64,000 nucleotides of DNA from Voacanga thouarsii (taxonomy: Eukaryota > Streptophyta > Magnoliopsida > Gentianales > Apocynaceae), in the NCBI GenBank assembly GCA_026120185.1, contig JANUWF010000008.1:4278001-4342000 (forward strand). The letters are read 5' to 3'. Shown piece after piece: positions 24,525 to 36,767 of this stretch (positions are counted from its first letter, which is position 1; each line of letters opens with the position of its first letter). The position numbers and the translations under genes were made by a program. A model generated the notes under the pieces. That model saw only the letters and a list, made by a program, of their open reading frames with translations. It was not told the origin of the DNA and searched no databases.

Positions 24525-24780
24525 TATTATTGTTATTCATTTTATCCTATTTTATTTTAGTTTATTTTATTATTATATTTATTATTATATTCATTATTCT
24601 TATTGTACTTTATTTTTATTATTATTGTAGTTTAATAATAATATTATTATTATCATTTTTATTCTATTATCCATTACTATTATTTTTATATCTATTATTT
24701 AATATCAATATTTCTATTAAATTATAGTATTATTAAATTCAATAATTATATTGAATTATTATATTATTCTTACCATCATT

Positions 24781-24791
24781 ATATATATATG

Positions 24792-24836
<45 letters not shown>
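24781..24836. repeat. (AT)n microsatellite
   Basis: AT units broken once by GTATGTGT, within solo LTR 2. Confidence 0.95.
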
Positions 24837-24841
<5 letters not shown>

Positions 24842-25201
24842 CTAATACTATAAATATCTTAAGTTATATTATATTATATACAAAGATATTTTAGGGGACC
24901 CACAAGAAATAAATGAAGATGGCCCACAAGCATGATATTTTTGACTAAGATTAACCATTCTTATACTTCCTCTAATTAAGCTTAATTAAGCTAAACTAGA
25001 TTAGGGTAAGTTAATCATGATTAGGCATATATTAGTCCTAAGAAGTTTTAAGAATTTCTTCAAACTTCTAAAGAATTCTACAACCTTCTAGGATGATCCA
25101 CAACTCTCTTGAAAATCCTAGAGAAGTCTAAAGACTTCTAGAATGCCAACTCACCTTAAATCTTTTACTAAGACCAAAATAAGACCAAGAGGAGCAAGCT
25201 A

Positions 25202-25209
25202 TATAAATA
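25202..25209 (+). promoter_or_regulatory. TATA box of long solo LTR 2
   Basis: TATAAATA followed by GGAGCAAG and a GA-rich tract, as in solo LTR 1. Confidence 0.6.
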
Positions 25210-27549
25210 GGAGCAAGAGAGGAGGATTTTGGCCAAGAGAGAAGGCTGGGAGAAGAGAAGAAAAACAGAAAAGTGAAGAGAGGAAAGGAAAAACAAAAAG
25301 AAAAACTATAGGAGGAAGAGAGATTTTCGACAGCAAGGAGAAGGAAAGGAAAGGTGTTACAGCTTTACCTTCATCTTGGAAAAGTAAGGGATTACTTCTC
25401 AAAAGCTAAGAGAATGATACTAGAAGTTGGAAGCTATTTGCATATGAATTTGTTGATGTTGAGTAATGAAAATATCTTGATTTTGTGATGGTTGTTGGTT
25501 GACCGGTTGAGTTGGTGATGAGATGAGCATGGTTTTTAGTTCATTTGAGGTGTATTGGAGTGATGGTATGCTGAAAATTTGAAAATAAAAAGGGTGGAAG
25601 TGATAAAGAAAACAAGAAAAGCCATTTGCTAGTAACAACTCACTAGCTTGTGTTGTTTGGAAATATCAAGGAAATTTGAGTAGAGATGACTAGAAATTGA
25701 GCATAAATAGTCCTAAAAATGTCCTAGACTAGTTAGAAAGGATTTGGAACAAGTTGTGTGGAGGTTGTGAGGGTTTTGAATGGCTAAGAGATCATGAACA
25801 ACAAGAATGGTGAAAACTGCCAAAAATTTACTGGTTTGGTAAGTATGGAATAATTTATTTGTTTGAACAAAAGAGAAGTGTTGGGCATGAAAACCTATTA
25901 TAATAATGATTTTGGGATGCTAAATGAGGTATTGAAGGATTTAAATGTGGTAGGATATGTTGAAGAAATCATGGGAATAAGTTAAAACAAGTTGGGCTTC
26001 TAAACTGTAATTTTGAACCTCCAATCTCGGAACAGTGGAATTAACTGAAAAACTGTACAAAATGGGATGGAGTTTGCATATCTCATGACCTGAAATTGAT
26101 AGACGGATATCTTAGGAATATTATGGAAGTAACCTCACCTTATTTGGACCTATATTGAATAAGTTATGTGAAGAATGCTGGAAGGTGGTAAAGCTGTAAA
26201 ACTAGTAAAACCATCAAAAGCATTAATTCATTTATTTCTTTAAGGAAATTATAGAAACCTTATTCAAAACATTAAGCATTTGAATCCATTAAGTAATAAT
26301 ACAGAGATATACTAATGGTGTAAGTGAATCAAGTCGAGGGAACTCCTTTTAGGGCTATACAAGTGCAACTTCGACTTAATATACAAAGTGAGTCCCTTGA
26401 TTTTAAAACTACCATTAGCTATGTGTTTTCTAACAAAATTTAAGGTTTCTCTGATATAAACTATGTCTTCTTAATATGATTGAAGTCTATGAATCCAGTC
26501 TAATTGATATTTGCAAAATGTTTCAATAGGCTTTCTTTATGCTTAAAGGCTTCCGAGATGAAATTCATATAATTTTGATAGCTCTTAAAAATACCCACTC
26601 GGGTGATGTAAAAATTTTAGAAAATGATATTTAGCTCCAAGAATGAGTTGTTTTGAATTCCCTTCAGGGAGAACAGACTCCTTTTAAATGAGTATATTGA
26701 ATATGTGAATCAGTGAAGACGTTGAGTACTCAGCGAGGGCTTTGACCTTTGTTCTAACTCTTGTTAGAGATAGATTAACCCAAATAATCTGGTCCCGTTA
26801 TTGGGCTTATCTTACTCCAAACGGGGCGATAGGATAATGGAATTAGCCGTCCCTGGCTAGCCATTTTGAGCCCGGCAATTGCCTATTAATTATGATGGTG
26901 GTTTGTTCACAGAATACCGAGTGGGGACACTCGGTGTGTTCAATCCCTTGCCACCTCGATGGTGATTGACGTCAGGATTGGGACCACTGACTTATGGTGG
27001 CAAGTAAAAGATCCTTAAGTGCACAGTGAGATACATTTGTATGCTACTCACCCTTCTGGCATATCACGGGTGACATGCTGTAAAGTACAATCCCTGGCAC
27101 AAGAGACCGTGTAGCCGAAGGCAAAGTTCTTCGAACTTTGTATGCGGGTCGCACTTCGCAAAGGGGAAGAACCCGCATTTATTAAAATTGAGGGCCATAT
27201 GTTTGGAAATCATTATTTTTCGAATGTACATGATAGATTGAACCTAAATTTACCAATTACCGCTGTCTCCCTGTTATAAAATTTATTTCAGTAAAGAAAT
27301 TGAAAAATGACTCTCTCTTCTAAGCAAAACACTGGCACACACGAGACTCACTGAGTATACCCCTCACACGTATGTTTGCATTTTTTTTATTTTTTTTTTT
27401 AGGAATTGGAGCTGAAGACTAATGACGGTACTACCCGGACTTCGCCTCTAGCACTAGATTGCAAATCTTTTAGTGTGATTACTGTGCATAGATAATGAAA
27501 CTATTTTGGCTTGTGTATTTTAGGAACCATGATAATGTATCTATCATGA

Positions 27550-27551
<2 letters not shown>

Positions 27552-27591
<40 letters not shown>
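27552..27591. repeat. (TA)n microsatellite
   Basis: About 20 TA units near the 3' end of solo LTR 2; absent at the matching place in LTR 1. Confidence 0.95.
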
Positions 27592-27593
<2 letters not shown>

Positions 27594-27765
27594 GAAAGGG
27601 CATGTTTCATACATTGCTTAAGTTTCGACTTTTACCTACTTATTTTAAGTTCAATTCGTTATAAAGAGCCCTAGCCTGAGATTTCAGTCGGGGCAACATC
27701 CCACCTGAGCCCGGCTCGCTACGACAAGATAAAAATATGGGGTGTTACAATTTTAACCCCTATCA

Positions 27766-27785
27766 CATACCCCCACACTTGAACA
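27766..27785 (-). promoter_or_regulatory. Polypurine tract of Athila-E
   Basis: The minus strand reads CAAGTGTGGGGGTATG right before the 3' LTR (TGATAGGGG at 27765). This is the expected primer for plus-strand DNA synthesis. A second similar tract lies at 38938-38956. Confidence 0.75.
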
Positions 27786-27877
27786 TTTGCTTATCCTCAA
27801 GAACAACACTTTAGTCCAAGAAAAATTATCAAGACAACACAAGTTTTTTTTTCTCCCATTCAAAAGTTTCTTTATCA

Positions 27878-29598
27878 TGTTAGTGTTGTGCCCTAGAGGC
27901 AATCACTTATACATTGTATATGACACATTTTATTTTAATAAAAGGCATTATTTATCTTACAGTTTCTTTTATTTACTTTAAGTAATATAACAGTTCGATA
28001 AAGTCCATAGTACAACACTGTGTTAAGAAAATCATGATATGAGATTCCTACTACACTGGATGGTGTTAGTACTTAAATAGTCCCTAGTCATAGTATTAAT
28101 GAGACATGACATCATTAATGCGTTAAGACTAGCATGTGTTAGACTTCTTCATTTGATCAGGCGGTGGTTCTTATAATCGTGAGTATTGAGATACTTAAAG
28201 TTAACACATGGATGCTTGTTAATGGAACAAGTTCATTGGATGACCTAGCTTTGAGATAATCATATAGATAACTATTTAGTGACAGTGATATAATCTCAAT
28301 ATAGCAAACGTGCAAGTATCCTTAGACTTGAGATCTCCAAGATACTTTGTTTGTTAAGCTTTGCACTTTGATTCCAATCTCCGAAGCTCGATCGAGGGCC
28401 ACCTATGGGATGGATATTGGGTACATTGTGAGGTAAACGAAAGTAGTTGAGAGGGTCAATAAAGGATTCACCACTCCTAATAGTAGGGGCGAATATCTCA
28501 CGGCCACTTGTAGGAATTACTACTCGAAAGTCCTTGACCAAGGTGATTGTGTATTGGAAACAGTTCCAATTGATACACTTCCAGAGTAATGGGTTCCTGG
28601 TACAAGTACTATTGTATTCGGGCCAGAATTAATTCTGGAGGGAGTTGGCACTAATTTCGTACTCCAAACCGAATGAGATATTGTATGGTAAAAGGAGTTA
28701 ATTGCACTGAAGTTTGTTATTGAAGGGTTCATGTCAAGCCACTTGACTTCTTGGACTTTTGGGTGGTCATGATGTGTTGCTAGATACCGCTCATGATCTG
28801 GGAATATGGGTTTATTAATTGATGAATTAATAAACCAATCCTGGTTAGAATTAATAGGATTATTCTAATTAATTATGGATTATTAATCTCAAAGACGTTT
28901 GGATTAATTCATATTCGCTACTAATTGACTGGGAAACCTAATAGGTCACACACAATAGATGATTATATGCTCAAGGTGTTATTTGATAACATTGTGGGGT
29001 TAATTGAGAGAAAGAGAAGTTGTTGTGGACGAATTATAATTAGTTATAATTTGTGGTCTACGTTATAATTGTGAGAACTTGATGTTTCCAATTACAATTA
29101 GGGAATTCTAATAGGATTAGAATTCTCAGTTTTACCAGGGTTTTAGGTATATATGTATGATATAACCGAAAACCCTAGCTGATGTTGAGTCACACGAAAT
29201 CCAGCCAAAAATAGCTGAACAACACACGATTCTCTCTCCTTTGTTCTCTCTTTCTTGTTTTTCTTCTTGAAAGAAAAACCCTAGCCACCATTAATTTTTG
29301 CTAGCACAAAAATTTTGGTGCTTGAATATACCTCTGTGTGGATTACTGTTAGAGATAATCACACACTGTGATTATAGTGGGTAGACGTTCAACTCACGTG
29401 GAGGTTGATCACGAGGATTGCTGGATCGCGCCTCAACTTGAAGAAGAAATTTTTGTTCTTCGGACGATCACGCAAAGGTAAAAGTTGTTACCTTTACCCT
29501 CATTATGTCTTGTTTTCCACACATAGATGGGTTCTGGGATGGTATCTCATTTTATTTTCCGCTACGCCGTATAGGATACGAGCCTGAGATACCCAACA
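27878..29598 (+). repeat. 5' LTR of Copia-1 (1,721 bp)
   Basis: Opens TGTTAGTGTTGTGCCC, closes GATACCCAACA, next to the primer-binding site. A TATATAT stretch at 29148-29154 before the ACCCTAG region is a likely promoter. Confidence 0.92.
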
Positions 29599-29599
29599 G

Positions 29600-29612
29600 T
29601 GGTATCAGAGCC
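29600..29612 (+). promoter_or_regulatory. Primer-binding site of Copia-1
   Basis: TGGTATCAGAGCC, complementary to initiator Met tRNA, one base after the LTR. Confidence 0.93.
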
Positions 29613-31378
29613 ATGCTATCTGTGGTCTACGGACATTGTTTTGGCATGAAAAACTGTTTTCGTGTTTGTCTTTGTTTGCTGTGAAAATCATTTTCACTCA
29701 AGTCAAAATCGTTTCGATCTTTATGAGTTGGGTCCGTAGCACAATATGATTGTGTTATAATCACAGAGTATTTCGAAAAGATGCCTTCTTTGGTGATGAA
29801 AAATTTCTGCAGAAAAACATTTTCTTGCAACATGGATGTTGCCCTCCGTTTCATCTTAATTTTCCGTTTTGACTTTGTTTAAACTAACAAATTGGTTGTT
29901 GTTTATAGCTTCAAAATAGAAAATACAGCTGAGAATTGCTCTCACTGAAAATTTACAGAAGAAGAAAGCACCAGAAATTATTTCTGGAATTTTTTTGAAA
30001 ATCGCCGCCATTATTGCAGAACATAGGCGGCGCTGGCTCCGGCATCCAAGTCGGCACCGGTTCCATTCTGTTCACGATGTCCAAAAATCATTTTTGGAAA
30101 CCAGAATAGAGCCGGCGCCGGTTCTGCTCTGTTTGCGACTTTCAGCTTTTTTTTAAAAAAAAAAATTCCGGAACAGAATTTTGAAAAGGAAAAACCTCAT
30201 TTGATGAGACACGGGAACCAAAAGCATTTTCTCAAAATTAGTTTTGAGACAATCAATTTTGTTCTTCAAAATAATGATTTTGAAAATCTAAAATTGATGT
30301 ATTCTCTAAAATGGTGATTTTAGAATTTGTTTTATTTTTCCAAAATAGTGATTTTGGAATAATAAAAGTATATGTTTATTTTGTTTAAGTATAGTCAATG
30401 GCATGGTGGATGGTTATGGACTAAAACCAATTATATCTGTTTATGCATTTTACAGTTTTGGTTTTTATGAAATAGGGCTTGCGTGTTCTGCCTTCTCTAG
30501 AATTCTTGTGTAATTCTCTTCTCATCTAACTCCCCTCAAATGTAACTCGAGGCTTTCTCTCTTTAGGAAATTATGTAATTAGTTTACATATGTTAGATAG
30601 GAGTAGAATTATTTTATTCTGGAGATGGCAACCAAAACAAGGCGAGGAGGTAAGACCTTCTTCTACTTAAATCATGCATGAACGCATAGGGTTAACTATA
30701 TTAATTTCTTTTATGGCTCAAAGAAATTAATTTAGGATAAAGTCCATAACCATACCACATAATCGCTTTATTACCATGATTATCAATTATGTGATTATTG
30801 ATTATTATGCATGTCATTCAACGAAATCACTAAAAGGAACAAATCCCTCAATTAATATTAAACCTAATTCATTCCGTTAATATAGTAAGAACGAGAGTCC
30901 TTTTTCGAGATCAGGTTGTTAGGCAAACCCAAGCCTACTTGACATTGGGCATGTTCAAGCTATGGAATTAAATTCCTGATCAATGGGTCGGGTTTAACTA
31001 AATTCTTTATCCTGGTTGGGCAAACTCAAGCATAAAGAAATTTAGAGGAAAAGTTGGGATAGCCCAAAAGGCTTTAAGATTAAAAGCTGTTAATCACCCA
31101 ATGATTCGGTAGTTACATACGATATAATTGGTATTGGATATCTACCAATGAACTCAAGGGCAGCTTGTTGGGTAAACCCAAGGTTATTCTTGAGGAATTT
31201 GGATACCGGTCCACTAGGAAAGCTTCCAACGGGCTTTCCCGAATCAGTAGTGGGGGCTATTGGTTTGAGTAAAATAGTGGAGTAAAAATGCATTTAATTA
31301 AAGTCCTAATTATTTGCATATCATGTGCATATAAAAGTAGCTAATGCTCTATATCTTTACATCTAGGTCACTTGCATC
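29613..31378 (+). other. Untranslated leader of Copia-1
   Basis: About 1.77 kb before the gag ATG. It carries a GC-rich palindromic block (30003-30121: a 7-bp-stem CGCCGCC...GGCGGCG hairpin and the 10-bp palindrome CCGGCGCCGG), then AAATAATGATTTT-type repeats (30245-30365), then three short TTGGG-NAAA-CCCAA-like hairpins (30919-30933, 31016-31030, 31168-31181). Confidence 0.75.
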
Positions 31379-32230
31379 ATGTCAACGAACTTGAACTTAC
31401 GTAGCATCTTGGAAACCAAAAAGTTAACCGAATCGAACTATCTCGACTGGTATAGAAATTTGAGAATCGTTCTCAAATCGAAAAAGTTGCTCTACGTGCT
31501 AGATGCCCCTATTCCACCACCACCAGCCCAAGATGCTCATGCTGATGAGCATGCTATCCATAGAAGGCACAAGGAGGATAGTGATACAACATCATGTATT
31601 ATGCTAGCATCCATAACTCCTGAGTTGCAAAAACAGCACGAGCATATAGATGCTCAATCGATCATTTTACATCTTCGAGAGCTGTTTGATGCCCAAGCCA
31701 GAACTGAGAGATATGAGATCTCGAAGCAACTATTTCGTTGTAAAATGGCAAAGGGTTCTTCTGTGGTCACTCATGGGCTGAAGATGTTGGGCTTAATTGA
31801 GAAGCTTGGATCTCTTGGGTTTACAATGGACCATGACTTAAGTGTTGACTTAATTCTACAGTCTTTGCCTAATAGTTTTTCACAATTTGTGATTAACTAT
31901 CAGATGAACAAGATTAAGTCCACCATTCCTGAGTTGATCAATCTCTTCAAAACTGCAGAATCCTCCATGAAGAGGGATTTCAATGCGGTTTTAATGGTAG
32001 AATCTTCCTCTTATAAGAAGAAAGTTTAAAAGAAGAAGAAGAAGGCTCCCATGAAACCTAAAGGTGGTGTGAATAAGAAGGACGCAGCTACCAAGGGCCC
32101 ATGCCATCATTGTGGGAAGATGGGCCACTGGAGGCGCAACTGCAAAGCCTACTTGGAGACCATCAAGGACAAGAAGCAGAAGGAGAAGCTTACAAGCACT
32201 TCTACTTCTTCTCCAGGTATGTTTATGATT
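31379..32230 (+). pseudogene. Copia gag with CCHC zinc knuckle (Copia-1)
   Basis: The ATG at 31379 is the first after the leader and is shared with Copia-2. The first 216 codons are open: the copia gag domain (ESNYLDWYRNLRIVLKSKKL at the start, ELQKQHEHID in the middle, DLILQSLPNSFSQFVINY towards the end). A TAA at 32027 interrupts a Lys-rich linker; the same frame goes on at 32051. The knuckle CHHCGKMGHWRRNC (residues 18-31 of the second part) has all four ligands. This is the capsid-forming and RNA-binding protein of the element. Apart from the stop it is well kept. Confidence 0.92.
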
Positions 32231-32840
32231 GAGATAAATACTGCCTTTAGAAATGAGATATGGGTATTAGATACCGGATGTGAATCTCATTTGTGCAATA
32301 ACTTGCAGGGACTAAAGAGCAGTAGAAGGCTAGAGAAAGGCAACGTGGACCTACGTACTGCAAATGGGGCAACGGTTGCTGCACTTGCTGTAGGGACATA
32401 CGAGCTGAACTTACCTTCGGGATTAATTCTAGAACTGCAAAACTGTTATTTTGTACTAGTTTTAATGAAAAACATTATCTCAGTTGCGTGTTTAGACTTA
32501 TGTGGATTTCATTTAATATTTAAGAATAAATGTTATTCTTTTTCTTTGAATGATATTCACTATAGTTTAGCAACTTTGGTTAATGGTTTATATGTTCTAG
32601 ACTTGGATAATCCAATTCTCAATGTAAACAATAAAAAACCTAAAATAGATAACTCTAACACCTCTTACTTATGGCATTGTCATTTGGGCCATGTAAACGA
32701 AAATCGTATTTCTAAGTTACACAAGCTTGGTGACTTAGGGTCATTTGATTATGAATCATATGGCACATTCTAGTCTTGTTTACTAGGCAAAATGACTAAA
32801 ACTCCTTTTTCAGGAAAATGAGAATGGGCCAAAGAGTTAT
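32231..32840 (+). pseudogene. Copia protease and GAG-pre-integrase domain (Copia-1)
   Basis: In frame with gag. The protease active site reads LDTGCESHLCNN (Asp-Thr-Gly intact) at about 32265-32300, with LILELQNCYFVL after it. The GAG-pre-integrase zinc part starts at WHCHLGHVNE (about 32670). The Cys pair that should follow is damaged: the first Cys reads Phe, and a TAG at 32771-32773 replaces the next residue. A second stop (TGA) lies at 32818-32821, in GKGEW-like codons. The domain cleaves the polyprotein and bridges to integrase. Confidence 0.88.
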
Positions 32841-33660
32841 TAGAACTCATACAATCTGATGTATGTGGCCCAATGTCAATACAAGTAAGAGGAGGTCATA
32901 ACTATTTCATAACATTTATCGATGATTTCTCACGATACGGGTATTTGTATTTAATGAAATACAAATCTGAGGCCTTTGAAAGGTTCAAAGACTTCAAGAA
33001 TGAAATGGAGAAATAACTTGGCAAAAGTATTACGACTCTAAAATCTCATCGAGGAGGAGAATATTTTAGTTAAGAGTTTTTGAGTTATCTTAGAGATAAT
33101 GGGATATTATCTCAATAGACTCCACCACATACACCTCAACATAATGGTGTATCTGAGAGAAGGAATCGAACCCTTCTAGACATGGTACGGAACATGATAG
33201 CTTCTGCAGACCTACCAATATCGTTTTGGGGGTATGCACTAGAGACTTCTGTTTATATACTAAATAGAGTTCCGACAAAATCGGTTGATACTACCCCATT
33301 TGAGATGTTCTTTGGTAAAAAACCAAAATTATCTCACTTGTGAGTATGGGGTTGTCCTGCCTTTGTTAAAAGGCCACAGTCAGACAAACTTAATAGTAAG
33401 TCTGACAAGTGTTTGTTTGTAGGATATCCAAAAGAATCTTTTGGATATTACTTCTATCAACCCTCCAAAAACAAATTGTTTGTTTCGAAGCATGCCGTCT
33501 TCTTAGAGAAGGAGCACATGCTCAAAGGGGACAGTGGGAGTAAGATTAAACTTAGTGAAGTTTATGAAGACCAAACAAACGAGGATCAACCATCTAACCC
33601 CACATCTATTGAGAGAATAGATGAACCTTCTAATACACAAGAACCTCGTAGATCTAGTAG
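32841..33660 (+). pseudogene. Copia integrase (Copia-1)
   Basis: All three DDE catalytic segments are present: QSDVCGPM, FIDDFSRYGYLYLMKY and NGVSERRNRTLL (about 32855, 32915 and 33150). TAA at about 33015 and 33070, TAG at about 33117 and TGA at about 33342 interrupt the frame; each fits a Gln, Trp or Arg codon changed by C-to-T. 33413-33660 is open and gives the C-terminal linker (KCLFVGYPKES, FVSKHAVFLEKE). The enzyme would insert element cDNA into the chromosome. Confidence 0.88.
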
Positions 33661-34682
33661 GATACGTATGGCACCTGAGAGATATGGATTTCTCATTAGT
33701 GACCATAATGACGTATTGCTCATAAATGAAGATAAGCCTACTATCTACAAGAATATTCTGAATAGTTCAAAATCTGACAAATGGCTTGAGGCCATGAAGT
33801 CAGAGATGGATTTCATGTACGACAACCAAGTATGGACTTTGGTTGATCCACCCAAAGGAATTAAACCTATTGGGTGCAAGTGGATTTTCAAGAAGAAAAC
33901 GGACATGGATGGTAACTTAGTTACCTATAAAGCACGACTAGTGGCGAAGGGTTATCGTCAACAACATGGTATTGACTATAATGAAACCTTCTCGCTAGTA
34001 GCCATGTTGAAATTCATCAGGATACTCCTAGCCATTGCTGCTCATTATGATTATGAAATTTGACAAATGGATGTGAAAACAGCTTTCCTAAATGGAAATC
34101 TGACTGAGGAAGTGTATATGACACAACCTGAGGGCTTCACATCCAGTGATGGCACAAAGGTATGTAAGCTGCAAAGGTCTATTTATGGACTTAAGCAAGC
34201 TTCTAGGAGTTGGAATATCCGTTTTGATGAAACAATCAAAGAGTTTGGTTTTATTCAAAATATGGATGAGCCTTGTGTATACAAGAAGGTTAATGGGAGT
34301 GCAATCGTTTTCTTACTGATTTATGTAGATGACATATTGCTAATAGGAAACGATATACCTGTCTTGCAAACGGTTAAAGTTTGGTTGTCCAAACAATTCT
34401 CCATAAAAGACCTTGGTGAAGCAACCTATGTTCTTGGAATAAGGATCTATAGAGATAAATCCAAAAGGTTGCTTGGTCTTTCACAATCTACATACATAGA
34501 TAAAGTGCAAAAGAGGTTTAGCATGGATCAATCCAAAAAGGGATTCTTGCCCATGTCACATAGTGTAAGCCTTTCAAAGTCGATGTCTCCCAAGACACAA
34601 GTTGAAAGGCATCACATGAGTAAGATTCCATATACCTCGGAAGTTGGATCTATCATATATGCTATGATATGTACTAGGCCCG
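33661..34682 (+). pseudogene. Copia reverse transcriptase (Copia-1)
   Basis: It reads as two long open pieces joined across a TGA at 34061-34063 that stands for Trp before QMDVKTAFLNG. N-terminal segments are KWLEAMKSEMDFM and GCKWIFKKKTDMDGN; the catalytic box is YVDDILLIG (about 34321-34347), followed by GEATYVLGIRIYRD and DQSKKGFLPMSH. The domain stops at ...YAMICTRP where a solo LTR is inserted. RT would copy the element RNA; this copy is split and has a stop. Confidence 0.92.
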
Positions 34683-36123
34683 TGTTAGGATTCGTGGACT
34701 CCTAAACGCGGAAAACATCTACGAATCCCTCCCGAGGATCCAAGTAAACGATTAAGAAGATCTAAGCTTTAAGAATTACCTCTGGTTGTTGTAATCGAAA
34801 TCCTTCGATTCTGGTTGCGCTGTTGTACGTTCAACCCGAACAATCACCAGACGCTGCAGTATGCGAACGTCCTCTATCGGATATACACCGCGAACTCACT
34901 CGATACCCGGGGAGTGCTAGCGCCTAGGGTTTGAGAGGTTTTTTTTTTCTGGTAGAGAATGACACGAATGTTCTCAACCGAAAAATTGGACTATTGAAAA
35001 GACGGCTAGGGTTTTCTTAAAACCCTCGAACCTCTTAGAGTCCAACCCTAATAATATCTTATCATATTCTAATTTAAATTCAAATTAAATTAAAACTGAT
35101 ATGATAAGATTCTGCCATTATCTCGGTAATTTAACTAATTATTTTATCGAGTCGATTCTTATAATCTGGATATCATCCAGATTCATCGAACCTGGTCACC
35201 AGAAAAATAACCTAACAAGTTCGCTTATTGTGTGACCCTATAGGTTCATTTAACACTGGCAGTGTGCCTAAATCATATTTAAATGGCCCACAAGTTATAA
35301 GCGGTTTCTAGCAAAACATTATAACTATCCAGGTTAAATGAAGATCGGTGATCTCTTTGAACCAAACCATAATTTTATATTTAGTCCTTTTGTCACACGA
35401 TATCCAGATTAAGCATAAGGCACGGAGCATGTCATCCTTATTAAGTTTAATCAATTATTTCTTGATTTCATAGTAGACTGTTCAAACAAATGATATCAAT
35501 ATCTTAGATTGATATATTTGAGCACGGCCATGCATTTTTAACAGTCTAACTTATCAAGGGGCCCATGGATATCTCTCCCATAACTGAGAGGGACAAATTC
35601 CTTCACAATCAATCATATTCCTCTCCTTGATTTATTCTATATCCAACAGTAGTCTAATTTATTATCTTGTTAAAGACAACTTTAGACAATGTCAAAATAT
35701 AGAATTTATCAAGTAAGAAACTATGATGAATTTAGGTCGAAGGACTTTCAATATTATTATGGCTAGAAAGTACTTATGACATATTCCATGAAGTACTCTC
35801 ACAGTGGGTCATGTCCAATACAATGTTCTCTAACATTTATTTATCTCTTGACTCGATATCACAAATATCCATGGCCAGTAAAACATAGTCATCAAGTCAC
35901 AAACATACTAATCTTAATTTATTATTATTCCAATAATAATAATCGATCAGGGATAGTTTTAGAATAGTCATTGTATTCATTGTAGGGTTTTACTATCAAG
36001 TCACGTACTTGATGACCAACAAAACAAAACTCACTATTCATGGAAAGGAAAGCCTCATATTATTATATAAAACATAATGACAATTGTATAAGTACAAATT
36101 GACTCTAGGGCATATCCCCAACA
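34683..36123 (-). mobile_element. Solo copia LTR (1,441 bp), TSD GCCCG
   Basis: Opens (minus strand) TGTTGGGGATATGCCC at 36123 and closes ...CCTAACA at 34683. GCCCG lies at 34678-34682 and 36124-36128; the empty site is seen in Copia-2 at 46735-46740. Minus orientation is chosen because its start resembles the starts of the other copia LTRs. It is a related but different LTR family from Copia-1. It is the innermost and so youngest layer here. Confidence 0.88.
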
Positions 36124-36753
36124 GCCCGATGTATCTTGTGCTCTCAGTTTGACGAGCAGATACCAATCCGACCTTGGTGAGGGTCATCGGCGGCTGTAAA
36201 GAACATCCTTAAGTACTTACGAAGGACTAAGGATATGTTCTTAGTATATGGAGAAGGTGATTTGAAAATAAACGGGTATACTGATGCCAGTTTTCAATCT
36301 GATAAAGATGATTTCAAATCACAATCTGGCTACGTGTTTACATTGTGCGGAGGGGCAATAAGTTGGAAAAGTTCCAAACAAGAGACTATTGCCGACTCTA
36401 CGACAGAAGTTGAGTACATAGCTGCTTCTAAAGCAGATAAGGAGGCTGTTTGGATCAAGAAGTTCGTGACGGAACTGGGTCTGGTTCCTAGTGTTGTTGG
36501 TCCAATAACTTTGTATTATAACAACAACGAAGCTATTACACAAGCAAAGGAGCCGCGGTCTCACCAACGATCCAAACACGTACTACGACGCTATCATCTG
36601 ATCCAGGAGATCATAGATAGGAATGATGTAAAGATAGAGAGAGTTCCCACGGATGAGAACATAGCTGACCCGCTTATGAAAGCACTATCCCAAAAGAAAC
36701 ATAATTGTCATGTTGAGTCATTCGGTATTAGATACATGAATGATTGGCTCTAG
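36124..36753 (+). pseudogene. Copia RNase H (Copia-1)
   Basis: After the solo LTR, homology resumes with the ALSLTSRYQSD segment; a small loss near 36187 shifts frame and a stop follows. From 36235 to 36753 the domain is open: TDASFQSDKDD, SWKSSKQET, TTEVEYIAAS, and a C-terminal ENIADPLMKALSQKKH. The third acidic site reads YYNNNEAI where relatives have YCDNN, so the catalytic Asp is Asn. The domain would remove RNA from the RNA/DNA hybrid. Confidence 0.9.
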
Positions 36754-36767
36754 TGCAAGTGGGAGTT
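36753..36767 (+). promoter_or_regulatory. Polypurine tract of Copia-1
   Basis: GTGCAAGTGGGAGTT just before the 3' LTR; the same GTGCAAGTGGGAGAT precedes the Copia-2 3' LTR. Confidence 0.8.

Noticed and set aside
34683..36123. Host gene or intron between RT and RNase H
   Set aside because: TG...CA ends and the GCCCG duplication identify it as a solo LTR.
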